Assembly (NCBI GenBank): GCA_015065505.1
Contig: SVQE01000021.1
Span: 1 to 38,285 of the forward strand
DNA from: Oscillospiraceae bacterium
Lineage (GTDB): Bacteria; Bacillota; Clostridia; Oscillospirales; Acutalibacteraceae
Reading direction: 5' to 3'
Length of the DNA: 38,285 nt
Below the pieces are notes generated by a model that saw nothing but the letters and a program-made list of their open reading frames with translations, searched no databases and was not told the origin of the DNA. Position 1 is the stretch's first letter; every line of letters begins with the position of its first letter. This document shows positions 23,195 through 30,136 of this stretch, piece by piece. The position numbers and the translations under genes are program-made.

Positions 23195-23305
23195 GGTTCG
23201 TTTGCGAGCGCTGCCGGTGGCAGATGAAGCGAACAAAAAGAACTGCCGAACGGTCAAAATTTGTCGGCGCTCCAAGCCGAAACAAATTTTGGGAACCGTT
23301 GGTCG
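23195..23305 (+). repeat. 111-bp perfect repeat, inverse of 4077-4187
   Basis: Identical over 111 bases to the reverse complement of the prophage copy at 4077-4187. It folds into the same two hairpins. The identity suggests recent copying or transfer between the prophage and this spacer. Confidence 0.9.
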
Positions 23306-23390
23306 AGATTACGAATTGAGGTTACTCGCTTCGCTCGGGCAATAAGTTCACATTTACTTTTATAAACGGATACTTTCATTTGACGAACAT

Positions 23391-23497
23391 GTAGGGTCGG
23401 GTTTCCACACCCGACCTTTGAGAGTGGTTCGTTTCATTTATCCGTATTTGCAACAGTTGCGCTGTTGCTGTGGGAGGCTCGGGAGAGCCTCCCCTAC
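23391..23497. repeat. GTAGGG...CCCTAC hairpin-chain element, copy 3
   Basis: 107 bp. The hairpins in order are GGTCGGGT/ACCCGACC, then the shared core GTTCGTTTCATTTATCCGTA (23427-23446), then CAACAG/CTGTTG, then GGAGGCTC/GAGCCTCC. The hairpin sequences differ from copies 1 and 2 but their positions are kept. It lies 85 bp from the 111-bp repeat, as in the prophage (49 bp). Confidence 0.8.
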
Positions 23498-23566
23498 AAA
23501 AATACTTTAAATGAAAACATCCGTTCATTTTTCGGCACCCAAAACTTATTGACCGGCAGATACCAA

Positions 23567-23599
23567 AATTCGTAATTCGTAACTCGTAATTCGTAATTA
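23567..23599. repeat. Heptamer tandem repeat, AATTCGT class
   Basis: Four units (AATTCGT twice, AACTCGT, AATTCGT) and a partial one, ending eight bases before the stop codon of the lipoprotein gene. Confidence 0.85.
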
Positions 23600-23606
23600 T
23601 TTTTAT

Positions 23607-24077
23607 TTATACTAATAAATTAAAAGTATTAACTTCGCCCGAATGCTCAACGGTTTCCTTGGCATCCGAGGTTTTAAGGTTTACTTCAACCTTTGCATAA
23701 AGGTTGCCGAGATTATCGCGAACCTCATAATACATAACCGATTCCTTTTCTTCTTTTTCTTCAACATGGTAAGCGCTTCCGTAGAACTTGGAAAGCCTTA
23801 ATGTTGCATCATCAATAGAAATCGGAATAGCGTCCTTTGCCTCTGTTGAAGGCATCGGGGTTGTTGTTGAAGGAAGACTTACATCCTTTTCCTCGCTGTC
23901 CGACTTTGCAGCTGTTGTGCTCTTGCTTTCAGCCTTGGAGGTTTCTGATGAGGCTTCTCCGCTCTGCTGGGAAACACCGCCTGAATCGGTTTTAATACCC
24001 TCGGTTTCATCATTCTTGCATGCCGCAAATGCAAACGCAATCACAGCACACAGCATTATTGCTAATAGTTTTTTCAT
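23607..24077 (-). CDS. Small secreted lipoprotein of unknown function
   Basis: 156 residues. The lipoprotein signal MKKLLAIMLCAVIAFAFAAC has the acceptor Cys at residue 20. A Ser/Thr/Glu-rich linker (about residues 25-80) follows, then a small folded part with RLSKFYGSAYHVEEKE, MYYEVRDNLGNLYAKVEVN and a C-terminal segment ending NTFNLLV. I do not recognise the fold; the linker-plus-small-domain layout is common in clostridial surface lipoproteins. The ribosome site is weak (GGAATGA). It is separated from nagB upstream by 163 bp with a palindromic element. Confidence 0.75.
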   Translation of the reverse strand: MKKLLAIMLCAVIAFAFAACKNDETEGIKTDSGGVSQQSGEASSETSKAESKSTTAAKSDSEEKDVSLPSTTTPMPSTEAKDAIPISIDDATLRLSKFYGSAYHVEEKEEKESVMYYEVRDNLGNLYAKVEVNLKTSDAKETVEHSGEVNTFNLLV

Positions 24078-24102
24078 TTAATCATTCCAATCAACTACTG
24101 AT

Positions 24103-24208
24103 GTAAAGAGAACGCGTCTATTCGTGCGCCATGGGGACGCACCTCAGAACGCGCAACAAATAAGAATGGTTCGGTGGAGGAACGTCCCCGTGTGCTGTTA
24201 AGGGAACG
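24103..24208 (-). repeat. 106-bp element, copy 2 (inverse of 7471-7576)
   Basis: Same length as copy 1. The ends are conserved in inverse orientation, including GTGCGCCATGGGGACGCAC and GGAGGAACGTCCCCGTGTG, with an unrelated centre. Two ACTATGC heptamers (24226-24239) follow, up to the nagB stop. Confidence 0.85.
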
Positions 24209-24240
24209 CTCACAGTCGTCCGCCGACTATGCACTATGCC

Positions 24241-24966
24241 TTATATAAGAGAGGCTGCGCCTTTATCAAGCATAAGTGTAACATCGGTGTGGAACTGCAA
24301 AACTGATGCAGGGCAGCTCGGGGTAACATTACCGTCGATAAGCTGTTTAATTGCCTTTGCCTTATGCTCGCCGAGTGCGATAATAAGAATTTTCTTAGCC
24401 TGCATTATTGAGCCGATACCCATTGTTACGGCACGGGTCGGAACCTCTTCAATATTATCAAAGAATCTGCTGTTATCCTTAATGGTTGATTCCTTAAGCT
24501 CAACAACATGGCTCCAGCGCTGGAAGGAATCGGCAGGCTCATTAAATGCAATATGACCGTTTGAGCCGATACCGAGAAGCTGAATATCAATTCCGCCTGC
24601 CCTCTTTATTCTTCTTTCATATGCACGGCACTCCTCTTCCAGATCAGGTGCATTACCGTCGAGGAAATTGATATTTCTGTCGGGAATGTTGATGTGGTCG
24701 AAAAGGTTTTCATACATAAAGGTGTGGTATGAATTTCTGTCTCTTACATCAAGATTAACATATTCATCAAGGTTGAAGGTTGTAACCTTTGAAAAATCGA
24801 CAGCCTTCTGATTATAAAGCTCAATCATATGCTTATATGCTTTAACGGGGGTTGAGCCCGTTGCAAGACCTAAAACGGAATCGGGCTTCTGAAGCACCTG
24901 ACCGCACATATAATATCCGGCAGCAACGCCGATTTGCTCTTCATTTTCAAATTTAATAACGTTCAT
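24241..24966 (-). CDS. nagB: Glucosamine-6-phosphate deaminase
   Basis: 241 residues, the Firmicute (non-allosteric) length. It converts glucosamine-6-phosphate to fructose-6-phosphate and ammonia. Motifs are LGLATGSTPVKAYKHMIEL (phosphate loop), FNLDEYVNLD (general base Asp), LGIGSNGHIAFNEPADSF with the catalytic His, and TRAVTMGIGSIMQAKKILII then ALGEHKAKAI. The start follows GAGAGGAAAAAAT. It is 36 bp downstream of the VanZ-like gene on the same strand, so it may be cotranscribed with it and the solute-binding protein. No nagA is in view. Confidence 0.95.
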   Translation of the reverse strand: MNVIKFENEEQIGVAAGYYMCGQVLQKPDSVLGLATGSTPVKAYKHMIELYNQKAVDFSKVTTFNLDEYVNLDVRDRNSYHTFMYENLFDHINIPDRNINFLDGNAPDLEEECRAYERRIKRAGGIDIQLLGIGSNGHIAFNEPADSFQRWSHVVELKESTIKDNSRFFDNIEEVPTRAVTMGIGSIMQAKKILIIALGEHKAKAIKQLIDGNVTPSCPASVLQFHTDVTLMLDKGAASLI

Positions 24967-25002
24967 ATTTTTTCCTCTCTGGATTTGATTTATATATTAG
25001 AA

Positions 25003-25458
25003 CTATTGTTTTTTTCTGTCAACAATTTTCTTAACTATCAGTAAAAGCACTATGAATGCAAACAAGCCTGCTGCAGCGCCCGAGGTATCTATTGCCCAGT
25101 CTTTGATTTCGCAGGCACGCCCCTCAACAAACATCTGATGAAATTCATCGCTTGCGGCATAAGCCGAGGTTAAACAGAGCGAGAGTATTCTTTTTGTTTT
25201 GCCGCAGGTGAAATAAAACGACCAGTTAAACAAAAAGCAAAGAAGTGCAAATTCAGAAAAATGCGCGCCTTTTCTCACTATGTAATCAGAAAGCTCAACA
25301 TCGCCGAAAAGCTTAGTCAGCAAATCAAGAACAAAATTGCTCTGCATCGCGGATTCATCCGCAGGGCGTGAAGAGAAGTAAAACACTAGCCCCATAACTG
25401 CGGCAGTAAGAATCCAAAAGACTATTGACGCTTTTTTAGATTTATTCCCTGTCTGCAT
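25003..25458 (-). CDS. VanZ-like membrane protein
   Basis: 151 residues. VanZ family features are FYFSSRPADES after the first membrane segment, VRKGAHFSEFALLCFLFNW, and SDEFHQMFVEGRACEIKDWA followed by DTSGAAAGLFAFIVLLLIV. About four membrane helices. VanZ proteins are linked to low-level teicoplanin resistance in Enterococcus, but the chromosomal family is broad and its role is unclear. The start overlaps the last 17 bases of the solute-binding protein gene, indicating translational coupling. Confidence 0.88.
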   Translation of the reverse strand: MQTGNKSKKASIVFWILTAAVMGLVFYFSSRPADESAMQSNFVLDLLTKLFGDVELSDYIVRKGAHFSEFALLCFLFNWSFYFTCGKTKRILSLCLTSAYAASDEFHQMFVEGRACEIKDWAIDTSGAAAGLFAFIVLLLIVKKIVDRKKQ

Positions 25459-27133
25459 TTATAAAACTAACCCTTCCCGTTCCTGCATGGAACTGAACTG
25501 AGCTTACGCCCTTTGCCTGAGCAAAATAATTGGTTTCCCAGATAACGGGGCAAACGGAATAAGATTCAATTATAATGCTTTCCGCTTGTTTGATATGCTC
25601 GGCTTTTTTATTAAGCGTATCTGCTTTTTCGGCGTTTTCAAGCTCTTTATCAAGCTTATCGGAATCAAAGCCGCTCTTGCCCGAAAATGAATTATGCAGG
25701 AAGAAAATTGCAGAATCGTTTGTTGCCTTGTATTCAACAAACGCCATATCGTATTCGCCCTTCGCCATTGCAGTTTTCATTTCAGAGGATTCAAGGGTTT
25801 TAACCTTTAATGTAAAAGTTATCGCCTCGCCCTTGTTATTTCTTGTCTGAGCGCCTATACCGCTTTGAATGCCCTGAATTAAGAATTTAACACATTCCTC
25901 ATACTCGGGTGTTGTTAAAACGGTTACGGTTATTTCATTTACTGCAAGAACATCAACAGCCTTTTTGAAAAGCTCGCAGCTCTTTTCCTGATTCTGTTTC
26001 TTAATCGTTGTTCCCATTGCCTTTGAGGCGTTGTTTGCGCCAATCTTGGAGGACGACGGAACAAGATTTAATGCAGGAACAAAATAGTCCTTCAGGTTTT
26101 CGCCGTCTCTTGAAAAACCGAGACAGAACGCCTGACGCATTGTTTTGCTCTGGAATATCTCGCCGTTTGTGTTGAAAACAAAGGCAAGCGTTGTATCGTT
26201 ATAAGGCGTAAAGGTTAAACTATCGTCGTTTGCAAGCTGTTCGCTTTCTTTAAACGAAATATAAGCCGCGTCATAATAGCCGTTTGCAATTCTTTCAACG
26301 GTTTTATCCTTATCCTCATCAGTAGGGATTTTTAAAGTGAGCTCGCCTGCCTTTGCAGGAAATTCGCCCGTGTAATAGTCATTCTTTTTCAGAAGATATG
26401 AGCTTTCAAGAATCTGATTAACATAGAACTGTCCGTTAAACAGAGTGTAAGTTGTTGAAAGTCCGTATCTGCCCTTTGTTGCATTAAAGAATTCTTCATT
26501 GCACGGCATTGCTGCGGCGCTTGTGAGTGCTTCCATAAATGCTTCATCGGGGCTTTTAAGTCTGATTTCAAGAGTATAGGTATCAACGGCTTTAACGCCG
26601 AGGGTATCGCGCTTTTTCTTGCCGCTGTTTATTTCAATGGCATTTTCAATCGACGAAAGCGAAGAAAACAGCGGGCATTTTGTTTCGGGACTTACTGCTC
26701 TTTGAAGCGCAAACACAAAATCAGCAGCGGTTATATCGGGGTTGAACTCATATCCGAGCATTTCAAGTCTGCTGTCTTTGAACTTGCCCTTGTTATCGCC
26801 CTGGGTGTATTTTTCAACATTGATATCCCATTTAAGCCCTTTTCTTATTTTGAAGGTGTAGGTTAAGCCGTCATCGGAAATATTCCAGCTCTCAGCGCAG
26901 CCGCTTTGAATATTGCCCTCATCATCAATTCTGATAAGACCTTCAAAGGTGTTTTCAATAATTAAATACTCATCAGAGGTTGAAGCAACCTGAGGGTCGT
27001 AGGAATTAACATCACCCGAAAACGGATAAATGAAATCAATATATTTATCTTTCTTCGAGCACGATGAAAAAACGCTTGCCGCCAAACAAACGCAGAGAAT
27101 AAGCAAAGCACTTTTTCTCAGAAAGCTTTTCAT
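25442..27133 (-). CDS. ABC transporter solute-binding lipoprotein, family 5 (oligopeptide type)
   Basis: 563 residues from the ATG at 27133, after AAGGGGTGCAGT; a longer frame upstream lacks a ribosome site. The lipoprotein signal is LLILCVCLAASVFSSC. The SBP_bac_5 domain shows NSYDPQVASTSDEYLIIENT, FEGLIRIDDEGNI, AESWNISDDGLTYTFKIRKG and, near the end, AQTRNNKGEAITFTLKVKT and FVEYKATNDSAIFFLHN. It captures peptides or similar solutes for an ABC importer, but no permease or ATPase genes flank it, so the partner must be elsewhere. It heads an apparent operon with the VanZ-like gene and nagB. Confidence 0.88.
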   Translation of the reverse strand: MKSFLRKSALLILCVCLAASVFSSCSKKDKYIDFIYPFSGDVNSYDPQVASTSDEYLIIENTFEGLIRIDDEGNIQSGCAESWNISDDGLTYTFKIRKGLKWDINVEKYTQGDNKGKFKDSRLEMLGYEFNPDITAADFVFALQRAVSPETKCPLFSSLSSIENAIEINSGKKKRDTLGVKAVDTYTLEIRLKSPDEAFMEALTSAAAMPCNEEFFNATKGRYGLSTTYTLFNGQFYVNQILESSYLLKKNDYYTGEFPAKAGELTLKIPTDEDKDKTVERIANGYYDAAYISFKESEQLANDDSLTFTPYNDTTLAFVFNTNGEIFQSKTMRQAFCLGFSRDGENLKDYFVPALNLVPSSSKIGANNASKAMGTTIKKQNQEKSCELFKKAVDVLAVNEITVTVLTTPEYEECVKFLIQGIQSGIGAQTRNNKGEAITFTLKVKTLESSEMKTAMAKGEYDMAFVEYKATNDSAIFFLHNSFSGKSGFDSDKLDKELENAEKADTLNKKAEHIKQAESIIIESYSVCPVIWETNYFAQAKGVSSVQFHAGTGRVSFINADRE

Positions 27134-27161
27134 ACTGCACCCCTTAAATTTATTGGATAAT

Positions 27162-27190
27162 ATTATAACAGAATATAAATTATAAATCAA
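27162..27190 (-). promoter_or_regulatory. Promoter of the solute-binding protein operon
   Basis: On the minus strand TTGATT (27185-27190) and TATAAT (27162-27167) with a 17-bp spacer and a TGT extended -10 context. Confidence 0.7.
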
Positions 27191-27288
27191 TAATCAAATT
27201 ATGATTTTTAAGTGCGGAGGGTGGATAGTTGAGAGTGAAGTTTTATGTTGCTTCGCTCCGATTATAACAACGCGCCACGCACAGCAAT

Positions 27289-27317
27289 TTGACCTCACGG
27301 GCGAATTGTGGTATAAT
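27289..27317 (+). promoter_or_regulatory. Promoter of the secreted Fn3 protein
   Basis: TTGACC (27289-27294) and TATAAT (27312-27317), 17 bp apart, 31 bases before the start codon. It is divergent from the promoter at 27162. Confidence 0.75.
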
Positions 27318-27347
27318 AATAGCCGTTTTGATGAGAGGGGTGGAAAA

Positions 27348-29669
27348 ATGAAAAGGATTTTATCTTTATTTCTTGCATTTTTAATGCTTTTTTCCGTCTG
27401 CACTGTCTCTGCCTCAAACAGCTTTGCGGAATCCAAAGCATATGCTGAGGACAGGCTTATTGAAATAGAAAAAACAACGGGCTTTATTCCCGGGAAAAAC
27501 GCAGCTGTTTTATATAACTGCTACGGCTTTGTTTCAGCAGTTTGCGAAAAGCTTTTCGGCGTTGGCTATAACGGCGAGGGTTTATATTCAAACTATAAGG
27601 CAAAGCACGCTTCGGGCAATTACTACACCGTTGCAACCTTTGAAACGGCGAATAAAACGCCGACGAGCGCCGATGTTGAAAACATTATTTCATTCTTTGT
27701 TAAATACGCCGCTCCGGGTGATGTTGTTCACTACGGCGCATATAATACGGGCGTTAACAAAACGCACACCTTTATGGTTCAGAGCATCAGCGACAAAAAA
27801 CTGAGCATACTTCATTCAAACTACAATGTTCCGCCCTATGACAGAGCTTCCTGCCATATTGACGATATATACTGGGACAGCTTCCGCAAGAATCCCACTC
27901 AGACCGAAAGAAATTCCGATGGCTCGCTTTATTCGCTTAACGCAATGTTTTATTCAACAATGAAGGCAGGCGGAGTCGGAATAACAATAAACCGCTATTC
28001 AAAATATGAAAGCAAATTCTATCTTGTCGGCGCGGCAATACCCACTATCAGCACTGAAAGAAGTTCAACAAATTCAATTAAAATCAGCTGGGATAAAATA
28101 ATCGGCGCAACGAAATACAAGCTTCAATACAAGGAAGCAAGCGCCTCGAAATACATAACTGCAAGCGACAGCTTAACTTCACTTTCATATGATGTTAAAT
28201 ATCTGACCGTTGGCAAGAAATATGATTTCCGCGTTGCGGCATATGTTGGCTCAAAGTGGATGAATTACAGCGATGTTGTTACAAAGCAGGTGCTTCCCCC
28301 AACCCTTACGGTTATTAAGTTCACACCCGAAAGCAGCGGCTTAACCTTAAGCTGGACAAAGCGCAGCGATATTACGGGAATAAGAATTTATAAAAGCGAA
28401 AGCTCATCAAAAGATTTTTCAAAAATTAAAACCATAACCGATAATTCAACGGGAACATATCTCGATAAAAAAATAACCTACGGTAAAACTTATTATTATA
28501 AAATTGAAAGATATATTAAAACCGACAGCGGTGAATATTCAACAACCTCAAAGGCAATCAGCGGCGCGTACACTCTGCAAAAGCCCGAGGTTACATACAG
28601 AAACATTCACTCAACAGAGGTTGAAGTCAGCCTTTCGGCAAAGGGCAAAAACGACACTTTCAATTACTATGTAACCGATTCAAAAAACAAGAACTTTATT
28701 CCGCTTACAAAAACAACGGATAATACTGTTATTATTAAAAATCTTACAGCCGGCGCTTCGTATAACTTCTATTGCCGTCAGTCAACCTCACTCGGCAGCG
28801 GAGACTACACAGAGATTAAGTTCACGGCAATTCCAAAGCAGGAAAGCATAACCTCGGTTGCTGCAAGCGCAAAAGGAATAGTTGTTTCATATTCGCCCTG
28901 CAGCGATGTTGACGGCTATATGATTTACAGAAGCCTCGATAAGAACGGAGTTTACGCGCTTGCAGGCTGTGTGGATGATGAAAAGCTCGGCAAATTCACC
29001 GATATTGATGTTGCATATAACACCGAATATTACTACAAGGTTAAAAGCTTTGTAAAATCGGGCAGCAAATTAGTTTATTCAGAGTATTCCTTCCCGTCAA
29101 AAGCAGTTAAGGTTACTGTTGCAAAGCCTACTGAACTTACTGCAACAAGAAAAACCCCAACTTCAATGACGGTTAAATGGAAGGCAGTTAAAAACGCTAA
29201 TAAATACATTGTTCAGTATAAGGCTGATGGCGATAAGAAATGGAGCGAAGCCTCAGCAACGAGCTCAACAAGCAAGGTTATTTCAAAGCTCACCCTCGGT
29301 GTTAACTACACCTTCAGGGTTAAGGCTGCAAACGATATAGGAAGCGGCTCATATTCAGCTCAAATCAGCAAAAAGGCGCTTCCCCCCACCCCCGGCGCTC
29401 CGACTCTGAAAAACAAGTCAACGGGTATCAGAGTCAGCTGGACAGCAAAGGACTATGCAAGCGGCTATAACATTTACAGAGCAACCTCTGAAAACGGAAC
29501 ATACACGCTTGTTAAAACAATCAGCAATCCAGAAACATCCTCGTGGACGGATAAGAATGTTGGCAAAAACAAAACTTATTATTACAAAACTGTTTGTTTT
29601 GTCACAAAGAAAAGCAAAACATATAACAGCCCGAAATCAAAAGCATCATCGATAAAACATAGTATTTAA
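27348..29669 (+). CDS. Secreted NlpC/P60-like cysteine hydrolase with six Fn3 domains
   Basis: 773 residues from the ATG at 27348 (MKRILSLFLAFLMLFSVCTV), after GAGAGGGGTGG; longer upstream starts would run through the promoter. After the signal peptide, residues about 30-180 look like a papain-fold peptidase: YNCYGFVSAV with Cys58, PGDVVHYGAY, KTHTFMVQS with His140, then LHSNYN. The best match is NlpC/P60 or a related amidase; the pattern is diverged. Six fibronectin type III domains start near residues 231, 314, 411, 494, 592 and 678, each with a W or Y core and YxxxVxA-type strands. It could cleave peptidoglycan or peptides while the Fn3 array binds glycans or spaces the domain. It is the only long plus-strand gene in the right half apart from rpsU. 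Confidence 0.75.
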   Translation: MKRILSLFLAFLMLFSVCTVSASNSFAESKAYAEDRLIEIEKTTGFIPGKNAAVLYNCYGFVSAVCEKLFGVGYNGEGLYSNYKAKHASGNYYTVATFETANKTPTSADVENIISFFVKYAAPGDVVHYGAYNTGVNKTHTFMVQSISDKKLSILHSNYNVPPYDRASCHIDDIYWDSFRKNPTQTERNSDGSLYSLNAMFYSTMKAGGVGITINRYSKYESKFYLVGAAIPTISTERSSTNSIKISWDKIIGATKYKLQYKEASASKYITASDSLTSLSYDVKYLTVGKKYDFRVAAYVGSKWMNYSDVVTKQVLPPTLTVIKFTPESSGLTLSWTKRSDITGIRIYKSESSSKDFSKIKTITDNSTGTYLDKKITYGKTYYYKIERYIKTDSGEYSTTSKAISGAYTLQKPEVTYRNIHSTEVEVSLSAKGKNDTFNYYVTDSKNKNFIPLTKTTDNTVIIKNLTAGASYNFYCRQSTSLGSGDYTEIKFTAIPKQESITSVAASAKGIVVSYSPCSDVDGYMIYRSLDKNGVYALAGCVDDEKLGKFTDIDVAYNTEYYYKVKSFVKSGSKLVYSEYSFPSKAVKVTVAKPTELTATRKTPTSMTVKWKAVKNANKYIVQYKADGDKKWSEASATSSTSKVISKLTLGVNYTFRVKAANDIGSGSYSAQISKKALPPTPGAPTLKNKSTGIRVSWTAKDYASGYNIYRATSENGTYTLVKTISNPETSSWTDKNVGKNKTYYYKTVCFVTKKSKTYNSPKSKASSIKHSI

Positions 29670-29763
29670 GCGGTTTTCGCCGTTATAATTGCCAAATAGA
29701 ATCGACAAATATTGTCAGCAAAAAAATAAATTTTTATATTTTTAACATAATTTGATAAAACGC

Positions 29764-29792
29764 TTGACAACCACTGTCTATTTGTATATAAT
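29764..29792 (+). promoter_or_regulatory. Consensus promoter of rpsU
   Basis: A perfect -35 TTGACA (29764-29769) and a perfect -10 TATAAT (29787-29792) with 17 bp between them: a strong sigma-A promoter, as expected for a ribosomal protein gene. Confidence 0.9.
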
Positions 29793-29828
29793 CTATGCGA
29801 AAACTGTAAAGAGCAAGGAGGGAAAACA

Positions 29829-30005
29829 GTGAGTCAGGTTAAAGTTAAAGAGAATGAATCTCTTGATAGCGCACTCAGAAGATTTAAGCGCCAGACTTCT
29901 CGTGATGGCATCATCCAGGAAGTTAGAAAAAGAGAGCATTACGAAAAACCTTCCGTTGCTCGTAAGAAAAAGTCTGAAGCAGCACGTAAAAGAAAGTATA
30001 AATAA
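29829..30005 (+). CDS. rpsU: 30S ribosomal protein S21
   Basis: 58 residues, starting at a GTG seven bases after AAGGAGGG. I translated it by hand: [20 protein letters not shown], then [20 protein letters not shown], then a basic tail [18 protein letters not shown]. This is typical S21, which lies near the mRNA exit of the 30S subunit and helps initiation. It is monocistronic, between a consensus promoter and a strong terminator. It lacks the usual yqeY neighbour of many Firmicutes. It is short and easily missed. Confidence 0.97.
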   Translation: MSQVKVKENESLDSALRRFKRQTSRDGIIQEVRKREHYEKPSVARKKKSEAARKRKYK

Positions 30006-30006
30006 G

Positions 30007-30032
30007 AAAATCGCAGGTTAGCCTGCGATTTT
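30007..30032 (+). terminator. Terminator of rpsU
   Basis: An 11-bp stem (AAAATCGCAGG / CCTGCGATTTT) with a TTAG loop, followed by more Ts. Confidence 0.92.
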
Positions 30033-30050
30033 TTATTTGTATTTTCAGCG

Positions 30051-30105
30051 GTAGGCTCGGGAGAGCCTCCCCTACTACCCACTAACCACTATCCACTAAC
30101 CACTA
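30051..30105. repeat. Solo end of a GTAGGG element plus heptamer array
   Basis: 30051-30075 holds a GTAGG...CCCTAC hairpin that repeats 23 bases of the terminal hairpin of copy 3 (23475-23497). It is followed by four 7-nt units (30074-30101: ACTACCC, ACTAACC, ACTATCC, ACTAACC) and a partial one, ending just before the next terminator. Confidence 0.8.
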
Positions 30106-30109
30106 AAAG

Positions 30110-30136
30110 AATAAGGCAGGCGCCGCCTGCCTTATT
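30110..30136 (-). terminator. Terminator of the transglutaminase-like gene
   Basis: A 12-bp stem (AATAAGGCAGGC / GCCTGCCTTATT) with a GCC loop, overlapping the stop codon at 30132. Confidence 0.75.

Noticed and set aside
23109-23345. Possible 78-residue plus-strand gene upstream of metG
   Set aside because: It runs through the metG start and the 111-bp repeat and has no ribosome site.
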